From contig NZ_CP133990.1 in assembly GCF_031582905.1 (NCBI RefSeq), positions 2,356,001 to 2,420,000 of the forward strand: DNA of 64,000 nt, read 5' to 3'. The stretch comes from Pengzhenrongella sp031582905 (GTDB taxonomy: Bacteria; Actinomycetota; Actinomycetes; Actinomycetales; Cellulomonadaceae). Below are positions 8,515-17,990 of the stretch, piece by piece. The stretch's first letter is position 1. Every line of letters begins with the position of its first letter. The notes beneath the pieces are model-generated. The model saw only the letters and a program-made list of their open reading frames with translations, searched no databases and was not told where the DNA came from. The translations under genes were made by a program, and so were the position numbers.

Positions 8515-9147
8515 TCAGGCGCCCGACGGCGCCCCCACCACCGTGACCTCGGTCTTGCCGTCGGCCCACATCCGGATGATGCTCACCGACGCCGGGGCGA
8601 CGCGGATGCGCGCCCACGCCGAGGAGTTGGCACCGATCGCGACGCCGACGGCCGAGCGGACGGACACCGAGTGCGTGACCACGACGACCGTGCGCCCGAC
8701 GCCGCCCGCGCGCAGCGCCTCGAGCGCGGTGCGCATGCGCGCGCCGACGTCCTCGATCGACTCCCCGCCGGGCGCACGGACGCTCGCGTCCTCGTGCCAC
8801 TGGTCGAGCTCGCCGGGCCACCGCTGCTCGATCTCGGTGGCGGTGAGCCCCTCCCACTCGCCGAAGTCGCACTCCGCGACCAGCGGCTCGGTGCGCACGG
8901 GCAGCCCGAGCCGCTCGGCGATGACGGCGGCGGTCTCCTGGGTGCGGGTCATCGGCGAGGCGAGGACCTCGCTCGTGGGCGGGACGTCGCCCCAGTCGTC
9001 CTCGGTCACCGACTCCACCAGCGCGGCCGCCCGCGCCGCCTGGGCGAGGCCGCGCTCGGTCAGCGAGGGGCCGACGACGGAGGACCCGGAGTAGGCCCGG
9101 GTCACGGTCATGGGCGTCTCGCCGTGCCGGACGAGCACGACCGTCAA
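8515..9147 (-). CDS. histidine phosphatase (phosphoglycerate-mutase superfamily)
   Basis: A 210-residue phosphatase with the catalytic RHG triad at residues 7-9 (VLVRHGETP), an acidic proton-donor region (ECDFGEWEG) and the second histidine in VVVVTHSVSVRS. In many actinobacteria this domain is fused behind RNase HI (Rv2228c type, CobC-like alpha-ribazole or acid phosphatase activity). Here the RNase HI stop overlaps a TTG start (TTGA). It could be a split pair or a fusion broken by a sequence error in the linker. Confidence 0.85.
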   Translation of the reverse strand: MTVVLVRHGETPMTVTRAYSGSSVVGPSLTERGLAQAARAAALVESVTEDDWGDVPPTSEVLASPMTRTQETAAVIAERLGLPVRTEPLVAECDFGEWEGLTATEIEQRWPGELDQWHEDASVRAPGGESIEDVGARMRTALEALRAGGVGRTVVVVTHSVSVRSAVGVAIGANSSAWARIRVAPASVSIIRMWADGKTEVTVVGAPSGA

Positions 9148-9719
9148 CGGCTCGGGCTCCCCGACGACGACGTCGTGCCGGTCGCCGCGGTCCCCGGCGC
9201 CGCGCGGTCCGCGACCGGCTCGTCGCTGCCGGCGGCCTCGCCGCCGGGCGCGTCCGGTGCGTCGCCGGCCGCTGCGTCGCCGCCGGCCCCGGGGACCCGG
9301 GACACCGCGACCCGGTGGTCCATGGCCTCGTTCGCGAGGGCGTCCGCGGCGCCGTTCTGCGCCCGCGGCACCCAGGTGTAGACGACCCGCGCACCGGCCG
9401 CGACCGCGCGCGCCTCGGCCGCGAGCCGGCGCATGTCCTCGTGCTTGATCTGCCAGCGACCGGACATCTGCTCGACGACGAGCTTGGAGTCCATGCGCAC
9501 CTCGATCACCGCCTCCGGGTCGATCGCGCGCGCGGCCTCGAGGCCGGCCACCAGGCCGGTGTACTCGGCCACGTTGTTGGACGCCACCCCGAGGTAGTCC
9601 GCGCGCTCGGCGAGGACCGCGCCGGTGCTCGCGTCCCGGACGAGGGCGCCGTACCCGGCCGGTCCCGGGTTGCCGCGGGAGCCGCCGTCGGCCTCCACCA
9701 GCAGCCGCCGGGGTGCCAC
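9144..9719 (-). CDS. rnhA: ribonuclease HI
   Basis: It degrades RNA in RNA-DNA hybrids. The 191-residue frame from GTG has the four catalytic acids: Asp in VEADGGSRGNPGPAGYGALV, Glu in NNVAEYTGL, Asp in RMDSKLVVEQ and Asp in NGAADALANEA. Residues beyond about 135 form a Gly/Ala/Asp-rich linker that leads directly to the phosphatase gene. The zinc-ribbon gene ends 2 bp upstream, which makes a tight minus-strand operon. Confidence 0.92.
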   Translation of the reverse strand: MAPRRLLVEADGGSRGNPGPAGYGALVRDASTGAVLAERADYLGVASNNVAEYTGLVAGLEAARAIDPEAVIEVRMDSKLVVEQMSGRWQIKHEDMRRLAAEARAVAAGARVVYTWVPRAQNGAADALANEAMDHRVAVSRVPGAGGDAAAGDAPDAPGGEAAGSDEPVADRAAPGTAATGTTSSSGSPSR

Positions 9720-9721
9720 CC

Positions 9722-10468
9722 TCAGCCCTTCGCCGGCTCGGGCAGGCGCACGAGGATGCGGCCGCACTCCTCGCACCGGGCGACCTGCTCGGGCGGCGCC
9801 TTGCGGATGGCCTCGACGTCCATGGGGTTGAGCTCCAGCCGGCACCCTTCGCAGCGCCGCCCGCGCAGCGCGGCCGCGCCCAGTCCGCCGAGCTGACCGC
9901 GCAGGCGGTCGTAGAGCGTCACGAGCCCCGCGTCGAGCCCCTCGGCGAGCGCCGCCCGCTTCTCCGCGACGCTCTGCACCTCGGCGTCGATCACCGCGAA
10001 CGCGGCGTCGCGCTCGGCCGTGGCCTCGGCGTGCTGCCCCCGGATGACGTCCGCGGCGGCGTCGAGCTCGGCGAGCGCACCCTCGTGCGCCTCCAGACGC
10101 TCCATCACCTCGAGCTCGATCTCCTCGAGCTCGCCCTGCCGGCGGCCGAGCGCGGTGAGCTCGCTGGCCAGCGCCTGCATGTCCTTCGCGCTCCCCTGCC
10201 CGGAGTCCATCCGGGCGCGGTCGCGGTCCGCACGGGCGCGCACCTGCTCGACGTCGGCCTCGGCCTTGGCGAGCTCGCGGCGCAGGTCCCGCACCGCGGT
10301 GCGGGACGCGACCAGCGACGTCTCGACGTCCGCGAGCCGGCCGTCGAGCTCGGTGAGCCGGGCGAGCGTCGGGTGGGTGCGGCGCTGGTGGGCCAGCTGG
10401 GACGTGCGGGTGTCGAGCGCCTGGACGTCGAGCAACCGGTGCTGGTCCTCGGGAGGGGCGGTGGTCAC
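9722..10468 (-). CDS. coiled-coil zinc-ribbon protein (CT398/Rv2229c-like)
   Basis: A 248-residue protein with a long alpha-helical hairpin (residues ~10-190, rich in Leu/Glu/Arg heptads) and a C-terminal zinc ribbon with two CxxC pairs (CEGC ... CEEC). Family members are proposed nucleic-acid-associated factors. In mycobacteria the homologue is also next to RNase HI and a Nif3 protein. GTG starts the gene within the Nif3 stop (GTGA). Confidence 0.85.
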   Translation of the reverse strand: MTTAPPEDQHRLLDVQALDTRTSQLAHQRRTHPTLARLTELDGRLADVETSLVASRTAVRDLRRELAKAEADVEQVRARADRDRARMDSGQGSAKDMQALASELTALGRRQGELEEIELEVMERLEAHEGALAELDAAADVIRGQHAEATAERDAAFAVIDAEVQSVAEKRAALAEGLDAGLVTLYDRLRGQLGGLGAAALRGRRCEGCRLELNPMDVEAIRKAPPEQVARCEECGRILVRLPEPAKG

Positions 10469-11688
10469 GGGTGGGATCCTTCCGACGACGAGGCGAGGCG
10501 CGCGGTCCACGGGTCCGTCCGCAGGGTGCTCACGCGCGTGACAACCGTAGTGCCGCCCGGGGACGCCGCCGCCAGGTCGGCGACGAGGTCGGCGGCGGCG
10601 CGCGGCAGCCACGGCCACTCGCTCGCGAAGTGGGCGACGTCCACGAGGAACGGTCGCGCGACGCCGTCGTCGGCGGTGACGAACTCCGCGCGCTCGCGCA
10701 GCTCCGAGGCAGGGTGGTGGCGCAGGTCGGCAGTGAGGTAGGCGTCGACGCCGCTCGCGCGCACCGCGTCGAAGAGCGAGTCGCCGGACCCGCCGACGAC
10801 GGCGACCCGCCGCACCGGTGCGTCCAGGTCGCCGGCGAGCCGGACCCCCTGCTCGGTCGCCGGCAGCGCCGCCGCCACCCGCTCGCCGAACGCCCGGAGC
10901 GTCAGCGGCTCGGGCAGCCGGCCCACCCGCCCGGTGCCGGTCCCCGCGTCCGGCACCGCCGTCTCCACGACGTCGTAGGCCGGCTCCTCGTACGGGTGAA
11001 CCTCGCGCATCGCGGCGACCACCGCGGCCCGCAGCCGTCGGGGGCGACCATCTCCACGCGCGTCTCGGCCACGTGCTCGACGACGCCCGGGGCGCCGATC
11101 GCGGGCTGCGCGCCCGGCCCGGGCAGGAACGTGCCGGTGCCGGAGGCCAGCCACGCCGCGCGGGAGTAGTTCCCGATCCGGCCGGCGCCGGCGTCGGCCA
11201 TCGCGTCCAGCACGGCCTCGGCCTGCGGCTCGGGGACGAACACGACGTGCTTGTCGACCGGCTCGCCCGGCAGCGCGACGAGCGGCTCGAGATCCACGAG
11301 CCCGACCGCCTCGGCGAGCGCGTGCGCGACCCCGCCGTCGGCGGCGTCGGCGTTGGTGTGCGCGACGTGCAGGGCGACCCCGGCGCGCGTGAGCCGGTGG
11401 ACCATCGCGCCCTTGAAGGTCGTGGCGGCCACCGAGTGCACCGGGCGCAGGAGCAGCGGGTGGTGGGTGACGAGCAGGTCCGCCCCCCAGGCGATCGCCT
11501 CGTCGACGACGGCGGCCGTCGGGTCCACCGCGAGCAGGACCCGGCGCACGGGCTGGGCCGGGTCCCCCGCGACGAGGCCGACGGCGTCCCAGGACTCCGC
11601 CGTCCGGGGCGGGTACCGGCGCTCGAGCACGGCGACGACGTCGGCGAGGGTCGGGGGTGGGCGGTGTCGCCGCGCGGGGATCGGTCAC
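10465..11688 (-). CDS. Nif3/DUF34-family GTP cyclohydrolase 1 type 2-like protein (two frame interruptions)
   Basis: A Nif3-family metal-binding protein of about 400 residues: N part RRYPPRTAESWDAVGL and LLVTHHPLLLRP (metal ligands), insert domain with EPLVALPGEP, C part VAVVGGSGDSLFDAV and DAYLTADLRHHPASE. The frame breaks twice, at G-runs 11653-11657 and 11040-11044 on the plus strand. One extra base in each restores a single reading frame from the GTG at 11688 (VTDPRAATPP ... TLADVVAVLE, and EMVAPRRLRAAVVAAM). This is most likely an intact gene with sequence errors. Confidence 0.85.
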   Translation of the reverse strand: MTDPRAATPPTPDPRRRRRRARAPVPAPDGGVLGRRRPRRGGPGPARAPGPARGGPDGRRRRRGDRLGGGPARHPPPAAPAPGALGGRHDLQGRDGPPAHARRGRPARRAHQRRRRRRRGRARARRGGRARGSRAARRAAGRAGRQARRVRPRAAGRGRAGRDGRRRRRPDRELLPRGVAGLRHRHVPARAGRAARDRRPGRRRARGRDARGDGRPRRLRAAVVAAMREVHPYEEPAYDVVETAVPDAGTGTGRVGRLPEPLTLRAFGERVAAALPATEQGVRLAGDLDAPVRRVAVVGGSGDSLFDAVRASGVDAYLTADLRHHPASELRERAEFVTADDGVARPFLVDVAHFASEWPWLPRAAADLVADLAAASPGGTTVVTRVSTLRTDPWTARLASSSEGSHP

Positions 11689-11792
11689 GGTCAGGACGCT
11701 ACCCACACCGGGTCGAGTGCGACGACAGGCACCCCGTCCGGTGCCGGCACGGGTGCCTGTCCTCGCACTCGGCGATCGGTGGCGCCGTCGGG

Positions 11793-11866
11793 TGGGCCCG
11801 GCCGGTTTCGAACCGGCGACCTCCGCGGTGTAAACGCGGCGCTCTGACCAGCTGAGCTACAGGCCC
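11793..11866 (-). tRNA. tRNA-Val (TAC)
   Basis: A cloverleaf is readable on the minus strand: acceptor GGGCCTG paired with CGGGCCC, D arm GCTCAGCTGGTCAGAGC, anticodon stem CCGCG/CGCGG with loop TTTACAC (anticodon TAC), T arm CCGGTTCGAAACCGG and discriminator A. CCA is not encoded. Confidence 0.95.
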
Positions 11867-11911
11867 GATCGTGCGGTGGCACAGCCTACCGAGTGGGCGC
11901 TCGTGGGCGGA

Positions 11912-12409
11912 TCAGCGGCCGGTGCCGGCCGCCAGGGTGGCGAGCGCCTCGCGGTAGCCGTCGAGCGACCGGGCGCGCCCGGCCGGGCTGACGACGGCCC
12001 ACCGCACGACGCCGTCGGCGTCGAGGAGGAAGCTGCCCCGCAGGGGACGCCCGCGCTCGGGGTCGAACACCCCGAAGGCGGTGGCGGCTGCGCCGTGCGG
12101 CCAGAAGTCGGAGAGCAGGTCGAAGGCGAACCCCTCCTGCTCGGCCCAGGCCCGCAGCGTGTGCACCGAGTCGCACGAGACGACGACCAGCCGCACACCG
12201 GCGCCGGTGAAGAGGTCGAGGTTGTCGCGCAGCTCGCACACCTCGCCGGTGCAGACGCCGGAGAACGCGAACGGGACGAACACGAGCAGCACCGGTGCGC
12301 CCCGCAGCTCGGAGAGCCGGACGGGCGAGCCGTGCGTGTCGGTCAGCGTGGCGTCGGGCGCCCGCTCACCGGGGCCCGGGAGGGGCGTCCCGGGGGTCAG
12401 GTCGGTCAA
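11912..12409 (-). CDS. peroxiredoxin (AhpE/Bcp type)
   Basis: A 165-residue thiol peroxidase. The peroxidatic cysteine is Cys53 in the segment VPFAFSGVCTGEVCEL, with a second Cys at 58. Family features follow: VRLVVVSCDSVHTLRAWAE and FDLLSDFWPHG. By synteny (next to DUF3052 and aceE) it corresponds to mycobacterial AhpE (Rv2238c), though AhpE has a single Cys at this site. The TTG start overlaps the DUF3052 stop (TTGA). A GTG or ATG start is not available nearby. Confidence 0.9.
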   Translation of the reverse strand: MTDLTPGTPLPGPGERAPDATLTDTHGSPVRLSELRGAPVLLVFVPFAFSGVCTGEVCELRDNLDLFTGAGVRLVVVSCDSVHTLRAWAEQEGFAFDLLSDFWPHGAAATAFGVFDPERGRPLRGSFLLDADGVVRWAVVSPAGRARSLDGYREALATLAAGTGR

Positions 12410-12837
12410 CGACCCCGGCCGCGGTTGCCCAGCCGCGTCGCCGACCAGTCGTCGGCGATCGAGAAGGTGCTCGTGGCGTGGAGCCCCGCGGTGGTCGCGG
12501 CCTCCTCGATGTCGCTGTGCCCCACGTGCCCGGGGCGGCCGGCCTTGAGGGTGAAGACCCAGATGAGCCCCGACTCCTCCAGGACCGTCTGCACGTCGAC
12601 CAGGGCGTCGGTCAGGTCGCCGTCGCCGTCGCGCCACCACAGCACGACGCCGTCGGTCACGTCGTCGTAGTCCTCGTCGACCAGCTCGGTCCCGGTGGTC
12701 GCCTCGATGGCGGCGCGCAGGGCGTCGTCGACGTCGTCGGACCAGCCGAACTCCTGGACGACCTGGCCGGTGGTGAAGCCGAGCCGGCTCGCTGCCTTGG
12801 ACCCCGCGTCATCCGTCGGGCTCGCGGTGGAAGCCAC
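12406..12837 (-). CDS. DUF3052 family protein
   Basis: A 143-residue acidic protein of the actinobacterial DUF3052 family (Rv2239c type), with GFTTGQVVQEFGWSDDVDD, ELVDEDYDDVTDGVVLWWRD and a C-terminal SIADDWSATRLGNRG. It has no enzymatic motif. The position between peroxiredoxin and aceE is conserved in actinobacteria. The GTG start at 12837 is chosen. An in-frame upstream start at 12897 adds a segment lacking family character. Confidence 0.85.
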   Translation of the reverse strand: MASTASPTDDAGSKAASRLGFTTGQVVQEFGWSDDVDDALRAAIEATTGTELVDEDYDDVTDGVVLWWRDGDGDLTDALVDVQTVLEESGLIWVFTLKAGRPGHVGHSDIEEAATTAGLHATSTFSIADDWSATRLGNRGRGR

Positions 12838-13117
12838 GTGCAGTTCCGTTCCCTTCTCGTCGCCTGCGCCCGCACCGACCCGGTGGGGCGTTCGCACACG
12901 CTAGCCCACCGCACCACGGGCCGTGTGGCAAGCGCCACACGGCCCCCGGTGTCGCGAGCGTCACGCGTGCCCGTCGACGGCCCGGTGTGACTTTCCGTGC
13001 CGCCTGGTCCGACAATGGGGCGAACACCGATCGTCAAGGGCGCGACGCGCGCCGGCGACTGCGGGGATGCACCGGGGCCGACCGGCTTCGCGGTGCGGAA
13101 CAAGGCAAGGAGCACTG
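12838..13117. promoter_or_regulatory. divergent promoter region of DUF3052 and aceE
   Basis: A 280-bp gene-free interval between divergently transcribed DUF3052 and aceE. It carries the AAGGAG-type ribosome site of aceE at its right end. I see no confident -10/-35 pair or strong dyad. Confidence 0.5.
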
Positions 13118-15858
13118 GTGGCTTCGTTCGACGAGACAGGACCGCTGATCAACGGTCTGCTCAGCCAGGTCCCGGACATCGATCCGGCGGAGACCAGCGA
13201 ATGGCTCGAGTCGCTCGACGGTCTGATCGACGACAAGGGCGGCCCGCGCGCGCGGTACCTGCTGCTGAGCCTGCTGAAGCGGGCGCGTGAGCGCAGCATC
13301 GCCGTCCCGGGGTCCCTCAACACCCCGTACGTCAACACGATCGGGGTCGACGAGGAGCCGTACTTCCCCGGGGACGAGGTCCTGGAGCGCCGGTACCGGT
13401 CCTGGATCCGGTGGAACGCGGCCGTCATGGTGACGCGCGCGCAGCGTCCGGAGATCGGCGTCGGCGGGCACATCTCCTCCTACGCGTCGGTCGCGACGCT
13501 GTACGAGGTGGGGCTCAACCACTTCTTCCGCGGCAAGGACCACCCCGGTGGTGGCGACCAGGTCTTCTTCCAGGGCCACGCCTCCCCGGCGTGTACGCCC
13601 GCGCGTACCTCGAGGGCCGCATGTCCGCCGAGGAGCTCGACGGGTTCCGCCAGGAGAAGTCCCGCGAGGGTCACGGACTGCCGTCCTACCCGCACCCGCG
13701 CCTGCTGCCGGACTTCTGGGAGTTCCCGACCGTCTCGATGGGCCTGGGCCCGTCCGGCGCGATCTACCAGGCGTGGACGAACCGCTACCTGCACGAGCGC
13801 GGCATCAAGGACACATCCCAGCAGCACGTGTGGGCCTATCTCGGCGACGGCGAGATGGACGAGCCGGAGAGCCGCGGCATGCTGCAGCTCGCGGCGAACC
13901 AGCAGCTGGACAACCTGACCTTCGTCGTGAACTGCAACCTCCAGCGCCTCGACGGCCCGGTGCGGGGCAACGGCAAGATCATCCAGGAGCTCGAGGCGCA
14001 GTTCCGCGGCGCCGGCTGGAACGTCATCAAGGTCGTCTGGGGCCGCGAGTGGGACGCGCTGCTGCAGGCCGACAAGGACCGCGCCCTCGTCAACCTCATG
14101 AACGTCACGCCCGACGGCGACTTCCAGACGTACCGGGCCGAGAGCGGCGGGTTCATCCGCGAGAACTTCTTCGGCCGCGACCCGCGCACGAAGCAGCTCG
14201 TGGACAAGATGTCCGACGACGACATCTGGGCGCTCAAGCGCGGTGGTCACGACTACCGCAAGATCTACGCCGCCTACGCCGCCGCGATGGCGCACACGGG
14301 TCAGCCGACCGTCATCCTGGCGCACACCATCAAGGGCTACGGGCTGGGGTCCGGCTTCGCCGGGCGCAACTCGACGCACCAGATGAAGAAGCTCAAGTCG
14401 GACGACCTGAAGACGCTGCGGGACTCGCTGCACATCCCGATCACGGACGAGCAGATCGACGAGAACCCCTACGTCCCGCCGTACTACCACCCCGGTCCGG
14501 ACGCCCCCGAAATCCAGTACATGCTCGAGCGCCGGCGCAAGCTCGGCGGGTTCGTGCCCGAGCGACGGACGGCGCACACCGAGATCACCCTGCCGGGCGA
14601 CAAGACCTACGAGCTGCTCGCCAAGGGGTCCGGGCACCAGGAGGTCGCCACGACGATGGCGCTCGTGCGCCTGTTCAAGGACCTCGTCAAGGACAAGGAG
14701 ATCGGGCACCGGATCGTGCCGATCATCCCCGACGAGGCCCGCACGTTCGGCCTGGACTCGATCTTCCCGTCGGCGAAGATCTTCAACACCCAGGGTCAGA
14801 ACTACATGGCCGTGGACCGCGAGCTCATGCTGAGCTACAAGGAGTCCGAGGCCGGGCAGATCATGCACACCGGCATCAACGAGGCCGGGTCGGCGTCGGC
14901 GTTCCAGGCCGTGGGGACCTCGTACGCCACGCACGGCGAGCCGCTGATCCCGTTCTACTTCTACTACTCGATGTTCGGGTTCCAGCGGACCGGTGACCAG
15001 TTCTGGGCCGCCGGCGACCAGATGACCCGCGGCTTCCTCATCGGCGCCACCGCCGGACGCACCACGCTGACCGGCGAGGGCCTGCAGCACGCCGACGGGC
15101 ACTCCCCGCTGCTGGCCAAGACGATGCCGCACGTCGTGCACTACGACCCGGCCTACGGGTACGAGATCCGGCACATCGTCCGGGACGGCCTGCAGCGCAT
15201 GTACGGCGACGACGGGCGCGACCCGGACGTCATCTACTACCTGACGGTCTACAACGAGCCCATGGTCCAGCCGGCCGAGCCCGAGGGCGTGGACGTCGAG
15301 GGCATCCTGCGGGGCATCCACCTCGTCTCCCCGGCCGAGGGCGAGGGCCCGAAGGCCCAGATCCTCGCCTCGGGTGTCGCGGTGCCGTGGGCGCTCGAGG
15401 CGCAGCAGATCCTGGCCGACGACTGGGGCGTGCGCGCCGCGGTCTGGTCGGTGACGAGCTGGAACGAGCTGCGGCGCGACGGCGTCGCCACCGAGGAGCA
15501 CAACTACCTGCACCCGGGCTCCGAGCCGCGGCAGGCCTACCTGGCCCAGAAGCTGCAGGGCGCCGAGGGGCCGTTCGTCGCGACGACGGACTACGACCAC
15601 CTCGTCGCCGACCAGGTGCGCCAGTGGGTGCCGGGCCGGTACGCGACGCTGGGTGCGGACGGGTTCGGGTTCTCCGACACCCGGGCCGCGGCACGTCGCT
15701 TCTTCCACATCGACGGGCCGTCCACCGCGGTGCGCGTGCTGCAGCAGCTCGCGGCGGAGGGCGCGGTGGCGTCCGACGCCCCGGCCCAGGCCGTCGAGCG
15801 GTACCGGCTGCACGACGTGAACGCCGGCACGTCCGGCGCGGTGGGTGGCGACTCCTAG
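13118..15858 (+). CDS. aceE: pyruvate dehydrogenase E1 component, homodimeric (one frame interruption)
   Basis: Thiamine-diphosphate-dependent E1 of the pyruvate dehydrogenase complex, which decarboxylates pyruvate and passes acetyl groups to E2. The GTG start follows AAGGAG. The N part ends GGGDQVFFQGHASP and the frame then shifts at the CCCC run 13584-13587. One added C continues GVYARAYLEGRMSAEEL and restores about 913 residues, normal for AceE. The ThDP/Mg motif is YLGDGEMDEPESRG at about 245. MNEAG-type (GINEAGSAS) and YAYGYE regions follow. The E2 gene is not adjacent, which is usual in actinobacteria. Confidence 0.95.
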
Positions 15859-15873
15859 GTCAGCCCCCGCCGG

Positions 15874-15919
15874 ACGGACGAGGGCCCCGACACCGAGTGG
15901 TGTCGGGGCCCTCGTCCGT
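15874..15919. terminator. strong bidirectional terminator
   Basis: A perfect 21-bp stem (left arm ACGGACGAGGGCCCCGACACC at 15874-15894) closes on a 4-base GAGT loop, between the convergent ends of aceE and the TPR-like gene. It has no U tract. Confidence 0.85.
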
Positions 15920-15937
15920 GGTGGGCGTGGCGCGAGG

Positions 15938-16624
15938 TCAGGCGCCGGCGGTCCGGGACTCCGCCCGGACGACCAGGGCCTCGAGCTCGGCCTTCAGGTC
16001 GGTGATGGAGCGCTGGTCGGGGTACATGTCCAGGGACTGCAGGTGCTGGCGGGCCTCGAACGCACGGTCCGCCTCGATCGCGGCACGGACGAGGTGCGCC
16101 CCGACCTCGGGGCTGTGCTCCCGCGGTCGCCAGTGGCCGACGCCGAGCCCCAGCGCCTCCACGGGCTGCCCGGCGTCACGCAGGACGGCGAGCCCCTCGG
16201 CGAGCGCCTCGCCGGAGCTGTCCCGCTCGGCCGCGGTGAGCAGCCGGCGCATCGCGCCGTCGTGGTCGTCGTGCACGGACAGGCGGGCGAGCTCGACGAG
16301 CGGGTACCACGCACGCGGATGGCCGGCGAGCTCCTCGCCCAGCGACCACACGGCGAGGTCCGCGGCGCGCTGCTTCTCCTGCTCGTCGTGCGGCGCGCTC
16401 AGCGGGTCACCGTCGACGGCGCTCTCCGCCGCGCGACGGCGCACGATCTCCGCGAGGGCCTGGAAGGCGCGGACGTTGTTGGGGTCGTCGCTCAGCATGG
16501 AGCGCAGGGCGTCCTCGTGGAGCGTGTCGCCGCGTCGCGCGGCCGACGTCGGACGGCGCGCGCCGACCTTCGACGCCGACGACGGACGTCGCATCAGCTG
16601 GCGTAGTCGTGGGAGCAGAGCCAT
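15938..16624 (-). CDS. tetratricopeptide-like hypothetical protein
   Basis: A 228-residue protein from ATG 16624. It has a basic N terminus (ALLPRLRQLMRRPSS), then helical repeats with TPR-like spacing (NVRAFQALAEIVRRRAAES, AWYPLVELARLSVHDD, EVGAHLVRAAIEADRAFEA). This suggests a cytosolic scaffold. It faces aceE across the shared terminator. No catalytic motif was seen. Confidence 0.7.
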   Translation of the reverse strand: MALLPRLRQLMRRPSSASKVGARRPTSAARRGDTLHEDALRSMLSDDPNNVRAFQALAEIVRRRAAESAVDGDPLSAPHDEQEKQRAADLAVWSLGEELAGHPRAWYPLVELARLSVHDDHDGAMRRLLTAAERDSSGEALAEGLAVLRDAGQPVEALGLGVGHWRPREHSPEVGAHLVRAAIEADRAFEARQHLQSLDMYPDQRSITDLKAELEALVVRAESRTAGA

Positions 16625-16749
16625 GCGCCGACCATAGCCGCTAGGGCCCACGGCCACCCTGCGGACGGCTCTCCGCGGCGCGTGCGCAGCACGATGGTAC
16701 GCCGCCGCTTTTGTCGACTCCCCACAATCGCCGGCTCTATGCTCGGCGG

Positions 16750-17912
16750 ATGATCTCTCACCCCGCGCCCGGCGCCGACACGCTGCGGCGCGTCCGGGAC
16801 GGCCACGGGCTGCTCACCGCGGCGGCGCTGCGCCGGCTGGACGAGGACCTTCCCTGGTACCGCGCGCTGCCCGCCGAGGACCGCTCCTGGGTGGGCCTGG
16901 TCGCACAGGCCGGCATCCGGGCGTTCATCTCCTGGTACGGCGAGGCGCCCGGGACGGCGCGCGGCGTCGGGGAGATCTTCGCCGCGGCCCCGCCGGAGCT
17001 GACCCGCTCCATCTCCCTGCAGCAGACGCTCCAGCTCGTGCGGGTCGCGGTGGACGTCGTCGAGGAGAACAGCGACCACCTCGCGGCGCCCGGCGACGAG
17101 CGGGACCTGCGCGAGGCCGTCCTGCGGTACTCCCGCGAGGTCGCCTTCTCGGCCGCAGAGGTCTACGCCCGCGCCGCCGAGGTGCGCGGGGCCTGGGACG
17201 CGCGGCTCGAGGCGCTCGTCGTCGACGCGCTCGTGCGCGGTGAGGCGGACGACTCGCTGCGGTCGCGGGTGTCCGCACTGGGCTGGTCGGGCCGCGGGTC
17301 GACCCTCGTCATGGTCGGCACGTCGAGCTCCCCTTCGACGACGTCCGCGCCGCCGACCTGCGCCGCGCCACCCGGCGTGCCGCGGACGACGCGCTGGTCG
17401 GGATCCAGGGCGACCGGCTCGTCGTCTTCCTCGGCGGCGAGAGCGACCTCCGCGCGGCCGCCGCCACGCTGCTGCCGCGGTTCGGGCCCGGGCCCGTCGT
17501 CATCGGGCCCCTCGTCCAGGGGCTGGAGGACTCGGGCCGGTCGGCCCGCGCCGCGCTCGCCGGCCTCCTCGCCGCACCGGCCTGGGAGCAGGCCCCCCGC
17601 CCCGTCTCGGCCGACGACCTCCTGCCCGAGCGGGTCCTGACCGGGGACACCACCGCCCGGAGGACGCTGGTCGACCAGGCGTACCGGCCCCTACTCGCCA
17701 GCACCGGCTCGCTGCTCGAGACGCTCTCCGCGTACCTGGGCAGCGGTCGCTCCCTCGAGGCCGCCGCCCGGACCCTGTACGTGCACCCCAACACGGTCCG
17801 GTACCGCCTGCGGAAGGTGTCCGAGGCGACCGGCTGGGACCCGCTCGACCCGCGCGAGTCCTACGTCCTGCAGACCGCGCTCGCCCTGGGGCGGCTCGAC
17901 GGACCGTTGTAG
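16750..17912 (+). CDS. PucR-type regulator of fatty-acid synthesis genes (one frame interruption)
   Basis: It matches FasR of Streptomyces and MabR (Rv2242) of mycobacteria by position between aceE and fabD and by its C-terminal PucR-type helix-turn-helix (LEAAARTLYVHPNTVRYRL). The N-terminal regulatory domain runs from SHPAPGADTLRRVRDG to about residue 190. The frame then shifts near the CCCC run 17330-17333. One added base continues FDDVRAADLRRATRRAADD to the HTH, about 387 residues in all. These regulators activate the downstream fab operon and respond to long-chain acyl-CoA in mycobacteria. That role here is inferred. Confidence 0.85.
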
Positions 17913-17914
17913 CG

Positions 17915-17935
17915 TCCGGACAAACCCGCTCCGGA
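17915..17935. promoter_or_regulatory. twin TCCGGA palindromes before fabD
   Basis: Two identical TCCGGA hexamers (17915-17920 and 17930-17935) are 15 bp apart, about 1.5 helical turns, in the 78-bp gap between the regulator stop and the fabD start. This is a possible operator for the adjacent regulator, but it is unproven and short enough to be chance in GC-rich DNA. Confidence 0.3.
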
Positions 17936-17990
17936 TCCTTGGTACGGGTCGTGAGCCGGGCGTGCGGGCGCCGACCGGCACAGTGGACCC

